DNA of 64,000 nucleotides from NCBI GenBank assembly GCA_025504975.1, contig JANUWI010000019.1, positions 62,001-126,000 of the forward strand, given 5' to 3'. Below, piece by piece: positions 57,735 to 64,000 of this stretch. Origin of the DNA: Plenodomus lindquistii. Its lineage: Eukaryota > Ascomycota > Dothideomycetes > Pleosporales > Leptosphaeriaceae. The translations under genes and the position numbers were made by a program. How positions within the stretch are numbered: position 1 is the first letter of the stretch; every line of letters begins with the position of its first letter. The notes under the pieces are model-generated. The model saw only the letters and a list, made by a program, of their open reading frames with translations. It had not been told where the DNA came from and did no database searches.

Positions 57735-59592
57735 TACTTTATAGACAAGTAGTTTATATAGACAAGTAGTTTACCTCTACTAAAACTCTACTAAAACTAT
57801 ATACACCTACGTAATATTCTACTAATAATACTAGATAGAACTCTCTAATAAAGCTTAGATATAGCTTACGCTATAAGTTTTAAAATAAAATATAAATCTT
57901 TTTTTATAACACGCTGTAGCTATTTACAATATCTCCTATACTACTTTATATTAAAAACGCGCTAGTTAACCTCTACGTAGAGATTATACGCCTAATCTAA
58001 AGAAACTAGATAAAAATAAAAAGAAAGTAATTATTTAGTATATATTTAAACTATATACGTAAAAATTTCCTCTAAAATTTATAGCTATAGTAGATATAGC
58101 TAATTTATTATATAATAAGCGTAATCTAGACTATATTAGCGTAAACTAGCCTAGTACGTTTATTAAACGCCGCTTTAAATTTAAAGTAAAGTTTAATTAT
58201 AAATATAACTATAAAAAAGCTCTATATAAAAATTTAAAAGTTATTAAAGCCTAGTTTAAACTAGTAGCTAATATAAAAAAAAAATATAGTATTTAGAATA
58301 AAAACATGTATAACTTTAATAAAATAGGCTTTATAATAGGCTAGATATTAATAGAAGTAGTTATTATAGCTTTAAAGTATTAAAAATAACTAAAAGTAGT
58401 CTAGTAGAGTAACTAGAAGTAGATAATAGTTATCTAGAGGATTAACGTAATAGAATAGGCTATTCTACCTTTTATTATTTTTAAAGGCTGCTACTATTTT
58501 TTAGTCTAGTATAAAAAAAATAGTCTACCTAGAGATTAGATTATTATAGTTTCTAAAAATAGCTAGATAACTAATAAGCTTAGATATTAGTAGCTAGAGT
58601 ACTTTAATACCTATACTAAAACGCGTACTATTAAAAGGTACTAGCTGTTTATTATAAATAGCTATAAAAGCTATAATTTACTTAAATTCTAGTAATACTA
58701 TAAAGAGAAGAAAATTATTACTATATATATACCTTTTTATTTATTGCATTTTCTCTAGCTATTTAATATAAGTTATTTTACTTTTTTAAAGCAGGCGTAT
58801 AGCTATTAAGCTAAAAAGCTTATACGTAACTATATTATATATATTATAAAGCTTAAATTTCTACTTTACTTTATACACGCTTATAAAGCTATAATAACTT
58901 CTAGTAATATTTAAAAAAAGTTTTAAAGCGCTAGACTAGTTTTATATAAACTAGAGTTAGTTATATTACGCTTTAAAGTCTAGTTATATACTCTATTACT
59001 ACTCTCTATTAATAATAAGCTCTAGTAGTTATAAACTCTAAGTAATATTTTTAAACTAGAGTTATAATTAACGCTTATAAAAGTAAAAATTTAGAGGTAT
59101 ATAAATAGTTTACTAACTTCTATAGTTAAAGCTTTTAAAAAGGTATTAAAAAGGGCTATAATTATTATATATAAACTAGTATTAGCGTAGAAAAAAATTA
59201 CTAAACTTTAGGCTGCTAATAAAGCTACTATATATTATAAATTATATAAAAAGAAGTAGGTTTAGTATAAAAATAACTTTATAGCTAAAAAAAGCCTACG
59301 TTTAACTACTTTAAAAAAGTTTAGAGTACGTAGTAATAGAAAAAAAGTAAAAAAAAAAAGTAGGCTAGTAAAAGCTATAAGCAGGTATAATACTATATAT
59401 AGTGCTATAAAATAGGGTATAACTTATAAATATATAAAAATAAAGTAGAAATAGTTATAGAATAGTATTTAGGCTAGTTTTACGCTATACAGCGCTATAT
59501 TATACTACTTTAAACTAGAATAGAGTATAGTTTTAGTAGGGTTTTAGCAGAGGTAGACTATTTATCTATATAGACTACTTATCTATAAAGTA
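57735..59592 (+). mobile_element. Fot1/Pogo-type transposon, copy E (best-preserved ends)
   Basis: 1858 bp. The left end TACTTTATAGACAAGTAGTT and the right end ACTACTTATCTATAAAGTA are inverse complements over about 60 bp apart from C/T and G/A differences. TA sits at both borders. The transposase runs forward, and its mutated LIIDGHxSH and YNxDExGF segments are near 58650 and 58310. The length equals that of fungal Pot2/Molly-type elements. Inserted in the minus-strand Gypsy relic. Confidence 0.87.
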
Positions 59593-59737
59593 CATTAGAA
59601 AATCTATATTTTAAACTTAGCCTTTTCTTTTAAATAGAGGTTAGGCTTAGCTATATAAGTACTAAAGTAGCTAGTAGTTAAAATATCTAGAGTATCTATA
59701 GAAACGTTACTTATTTTAAAGTGTTTAAAGTATAAAA

Positions 59738-60208
59738 AATTTTTTAAATAGCTATAATATAAAGTAGCTAGTATTAAAAAAAATATAAAAGTTAGTTTTT
59801 AAAAATAGGCGTTATATATAGATAGAGGTAGTTTATTACTAAAATAGTAAAAGTACGCTTCTAAAAAAAGTAATAAGTATATTTAAAATAACTAAATATA
59901 TTACTTATTTATTTATATAAATTAAATATAATCTACTAGAAAAGTATTTTAATATTTCTATATACTTGTGTTATTATATATTATTTTATACTATTCTATA
60001 TTATTTTATACGTAGAATCTATAGAATATTATAGAATTCTATAGAACATAGGTAATTTATTCTATATAGTTATTCTACTAAGCCTATAAAATATACGCTA
60101 TGTAGAGTAGTATTATCTACTAGTTACAGAATTACTAGCTCTAGCTATCTAGTTATTTATTTCTTTGTTTCTATATAGTTATTACTTTTTTTTTCTAGTT
60201 TATAATAA
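59738..60208 (-). repeat. LTR of minus-strand Gypsy element (its 5' LTR)
   Basis: Partner of 51388-51848. Differences between the two are mostly C/T and G/A, as expected if RIP acted on each. Confidence 0.72.
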
Positions 60209-62170
60209 GTTTATACACTAGATTACTAGTAAGTCTATAAAAAAAATTACTAAAAGTATAAATTATTTAGTCTACTACTTAGCCCTAAAATATATTACCT
60301 ATAGTTTAGAATAAAGTAGTAAAAAGTCTCTAAATACGTAAACTTTAAAAGTAGTATAAAATAATACTTTTACTAATTTAAAAAAGGCTTTAAAGCTAGA
60401 AACTATAGAAGTTTAAAAGAAATAGAAATAATAAAAGCTTATTATAGGTGTACTTTATACTCTATAATATAGAATAAAATACTATTTATAATAGTATACT
60501 CTTTAAAAAATATATTTAGAGTAAAGAAATAGTTATAGTATATATAGTAATTATAGCTACTCTATAAATAAAAAAAAATATACTATAACTACTACTAAAA
60601 AAAAAGTCTATTAAAACTCTCTCTCTAAAGTACTAGCTAAATAGAAAGATCTTTTTAATTACCTATATAAAAAGCTTTTTAAATACATAATAGTTAAGGA
60701 AATTACTACACTTTATATAGTAAAAACTTAGAAAGTAATTAATTAAATAAAAGTAGAAAAATAGCTACTTTTTTAAAATAGGTTTTTATATATAAAGTAA
60801 ACTAGAATAGCTACTTTATAAAATATAAAGCTTATATTATAGTATAAAAAAATCTCTAAGTAGTTAATATACTCTAGTTAATATACGCTTTTATATTTAC
60901 TACTTTATCTTTTAGAACTACTATAGTAATAGTAATAAAGTTTAATTTAAAAGTTTAGTAGTTTAATATTATTAGAGATTTTTTTAATACTATAAAAGTA
61001 GAACACCTAGTTATTTACTATAGGCTTTTTAATTAGTTTAGATAGAATATAATATATATAATGCTTAAAAAAGTATTATATAAATTAGAAAAGTTTTTTC
61101 TAGTCTAGTATAAAGACTTTTTAGTAACGCTTTATAAAATAGAACTCTAGTTTTTTAGAAAAAAAGTAATACCTATTTTATAGTAAATACTTAAAAATTA
61201 TACTAATTTTCTATATTAATAACATTGTAAAAATATTTTATAACAAGTTTTTAGATAAATAAAAAGCTTTTATAGAAGTAATTAAAAAAGCTTATATAAT
61301 AAAAAATAAAAAAAAGGTAAAGTAGTTTTTTAGAATAAAAATAGTATAACCTAGAGTAATTAAATAGTAACACTTATTTATAATAAGCATATTAATAAAA
61401 TTAGTAAAAAGTTTAATTTTATAAGCTCTAGAGCTTTTTTTTACACTTTACTTCTAAATAAAAAGCTTTTAAAGTTAATAATAGAAGATTAAAAAAGATA
61501 GATGAAAAATTACTAGAAGTATATAGAATTAATTTTATATATAGCTATAATACTCTATTCTAATATAGCTTTTATAATATTAAAGCTTTTATATTTTTTT
61601 ACTAACCTTTTTAAAAAGTATTTAGAGGTAGTAGAGTGCGTTATTATCTATTTATATAGAATAGAATATATAGCTATATAGTATAGTAGATATATAGATA
61701 ACAAGGTTATAATATATAACAATACTTTTTTAATAGATAATTTAGAAATTTAGCGCTTTTTATTTAGTTATATTATTTTACTTTTTAGTAGTTTAATAAT
61801 ATAGAAAGCTATAAAGTAAATAACTATAATAATATCTATAATAAAAGTAAAGCTTCTAGTACTAAAATAAATAAATAAGAAAGTAATAGCTTTAAAATTT
61901 TTTTTTAGTACACTACTTTTTAATTTAGAAGTATACTAGTAAGTTTTTTATAATAATTAGTAAACTATCTACTTAGTAGTAGAGAGTAGTAAGAAAATTA
62001 CTATAAAATTACGCTATATTAATATCTAGAATATATAGCTAAAATAAAAGTACTTAAAAAGATTTTTTTAGGTTATATATTTATAGAAATAGTAAATATA
62101 CTAGTAAATAAGTTTATAAAAAAACTTAATAAAGTAGTAATATAAAAAATTAAAAAAGTATATTAATTTA
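60209..62170 (+). mobile_element. RIP-mutated Copia polymerase relic, related to the intact element
   Basis: Forward conceptual translation aligns by eye with the C-terminal half of the intact gag-pol. There is a reverse transcriptase part at about 61050-61230 (KKVLYKLEKFFLV standing for LLRALYGLRDSPLL, FLYxQHCKNI standing for FYVDDILI), then a VAFAASKLSQYL-like stretch near 61560. RNase H is near 61840-61960, and a tail near 62000-62130 (ITIKLRYINI standing for ITTKLRHVDI). Stops are frequent. It starts next to an LTR of a different element, so it is truncated at 5'. Confidence 0.75.
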
Positions 62171-64000
62171 AAAAGTGCTAGAGTATATAAAAATAAAAAA
62201 AAGTTAATAAAATAATATTATTAATTATTAGTAATATAGCGTAGATTTCTTTATAGATTAAAATAACTATCTAGTTTCTAAAAAAGCGCTAGAGTATACT
62301 CTCTACTAGTAGAATATATTAGACTAGAATTTTTAACTTTTTTCTACTACCTAAATTAAATAAGCTTTAAAAAGTAAATAGTTAATAAACTTTTAAAACT
62401 TATAAAATTTATTTTTACTTTCTATTTTACTATTTTATTAAACTTACGCCTTTTTTTATACTTTTTATCCCTATAAAGTATATAAAAAGTATTCTAGAAA
62501 GCTTTTTTTAATAAGCTTACTTTTTCTATCTTTTAAAAATAGGCTAGAGTTTTAAAAATATAGTATAAAAAAAAGTAGTAGTATTAAACTAGACGCTAAA
62601 ACAAAAAGTATAATAATAATTATTAAAAACTTTTTTACTTTAAATATTACTAGGCTTAGAGAAATCTAAGTTTAAACTAGTAGTAAATTTAAATTTACTT
62701 TAACTAGACTACTTTATTAAACTAGAAGCTTTAGTTTTAGAAGTAGTAGTAGACTATTTAAAAAAAGTACTAGAAGTAAAAAATAACTATTTTATAAAGC
62801 TATAATTAAAGAAAAAAGTAGGTTTAGTACTTTTAGAAACTAGAGTAAAAGTAAAGGTACTAGTATATATATTAGTAATTAAAAAATAATAAATAGAATA
62901 TTAAAAAGAAATAGAAAGATAACTAGATAGCTAGAGAGTATTTAATTTAAGCTAGACTAACCTATAAAGCTAAAATAGAAAAAAGTATAAAAAAAAGCTT
63001 TTTAAAGTATAACTAGCTTTTTAAACAGCGTTTTTAGCCTATATATTTTAATATATAGTAGTATTATACTTTTTATTATATTTAAACTACTTTTTTTTAA
63101 TAATAGTAATTTTTTTAAGTTTTAAACTTGTAGAAGCAATACGTTTTTTTAGACTAAAGGTATTAATAAATTTAACGCTAAAGCTTAGCCTAGTTAATTT
63201 AGATATAAAAATTAAAAGTGTTTTTAATAAATATTAAAAAAGCTATAATAAAAGCTTTAGTAATAGATATACTAGTAAACTTTCTATAAGTAGTACTAGT
63301 AGAGTCGCGTAAAATGCTAAAAAGCTTTAAAAAAAATAGAAATTTTAAAAAAGTTAAATAAAAGGCTACGCGTAGCTAAAAGAGATAAAATAATAGAAAT
63401 ATAAATATAGTAAGTAGTAAAAGTAGTTTAGAAAGCTACTAGATTATTATAGAAAGCTAGAAGTACTAGAGAGCTTTTAGATATAATACTTTATTTATTT
63501 ATTAAAAAACGCTACTTTATACTACTTATATTATAAAGTTTTATTTTAATCTAAAGCTTTTTTTATAGTATAATAATATTAGCATACTCTTTACTATTTT
63601 TCTAGAAAAGCTAGTACTAATAATAAGCGCTTAATTTAAAGTACTTAGAACTATTAATAAATTAATAAAAAATAAAAGTATTACTTTTATAAGTTTATAT
63701 AGGCTAGTAGCTATATCTATTAGTATATAAATAGCATCTACGCTAAAAAGTAAATAAGTTCTAATAGAGTCTATTTTTATTATTAGAAACTAAGCTTTTA
63801 AAATAGGTCTAGTAAAGTTTATAGTATTAGGTAGTATATTTAATTTAAACACGCTTTCTATAATACTTTATTTAATAAAACTAAAAATATAAACTTTTAT
63901 ATTTAGTAGTATAAAAATAATACTTTTTTTTATATTCTTTTTAATAACTATTAAAAGAACTTTTACTTTTACTCTACTCTAGCGTAGTAAAAGTAGAGAA
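62171..64000. other. Unclassified AT-rich sequence to the window end
   Basis: Follows the Copia relic, where the intact element has its antisense gene. No clear counterpart of that gene, no LTR and no other recognisable domain could be made out by eye. Confidence 0.4.

Larger units (their letters stand above)
51388..60208 (-). mobile_element. Gypsy-type retrotransposon relic, minus strand, with nested Fot1 copy
   Basis: Two matching LTRs enclose a minus-strand polymerase. Reverse transcriptase lies near 54560-54800, with AFRIRYSYYKYIVILF standing for the family's AFRTRYGxxEYLVMPF, then YLDIFIIIYFNN. RNase H is near 54000-54190, with a YIINKEFIAI stretch like the family's YDIHDKELLAI. Excluding the nested Fot1 copy E (57735-59592) it is about 7 kb. 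All domains carry stops. Confidence 0.78.
11450..64000. other. RIP-mutated AT-rich block (AT isochore)
   Basis: Apart from the Copia element at 12718-19389, this stretch is overwhelmingly A and T. CpA is very rare, and TpA and CTAG-type words are extremely common. Remaining cytosines are mostly in CT or CG. Reading frames of recognisable transposases and polymerases are full of TAG/TAA stops and D-to-N type changes. This is the expected product of repeat-induced point mutation in ascomycetes. No intact host gene, tRNA, rRNA or CRISPR-like array was recognised in it. Confidence 0.9.

Noticed and set aside
19400..64000. Regularly spaced similar blocks that might suggest a CRISPR-like array
   Set aside because: The blocks are ends and interiors of 1.85-kb transposons and LTRs, with no short direct repeats and unique spacers; the host is eukaryotic.

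Overview
The window looks like nuclear DNA of a filamentous ascomycete, most likely a Dothideomycete (Pleosporales-like). The grounds are short introns of about 50-82 nt with CTAAC/CTGAC-type branch sites, a UstYa/DUF3328 gene, a DUF7053 gene, and a sharp split between ordinary gene-rich DNA and a very AT-rich, gene-free block that carries the marks of repeat-induced point mutation (RIP). Species cannot be fixed from the sequence alone.

Region 1 (1-9628) is ordinary genic DNA: the 3' part of an ESCRT-III Snf7/Vps32 gene; a convergent 1270-aa FHA-plus-forkhead transcription factor (Fhl1-like); a divergently transcribed 2OG-Fe(II) oxygenase; a UstYa-family membrane protein whose two introns are both in frame; and a DUF7053 (START-like) protein. 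Region 2 (9774-11359) is a cytochrome P450 pseudogene on the minus strand at the edge of the AT-rich block. Its four in-frame stops are all explainable as C-to-T changes, so it looks like a gene damaged by RIP.

Region 3 (about 11.4-64 kb) is an AT-rich block with no intact host gene. It is a nest of decayed transposons: at least five copies of one Fot1/Pogo-type family (about 1.85 kb), three copies of a second Fot1-type family (one inserted inside another), two Gypsy-type elements in opposite orientations, copies of a roughly 460-bp LTR, and one or two mutated Copia relics. CpA is strongly depleted and TpA/CTAG strongly enriched, as expected from RIP.

The exception is an intact Ty1/Copia element (12718-19389) inserted in one of the RIP-mutated Fot1 copies, with a 5-bp target duplication, near-identical 182-bp LTRs and a single open gag-pol frame. 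It carries an extra, very GC-rich gene on the opposite strand between pol and the 3' LTR (18124-19000, minus). This can be read as three exons encoding an AT-hook, a Ser/Pro-rich linker, a six-cysteine cluster and a charged helical C-terminus, with a one-base frameshift in a 10-G run. The element also has a half-tRNA(iMet)-type primer binding site inside a two-tier stem. The antisense gene is the most interesting feature of the window.
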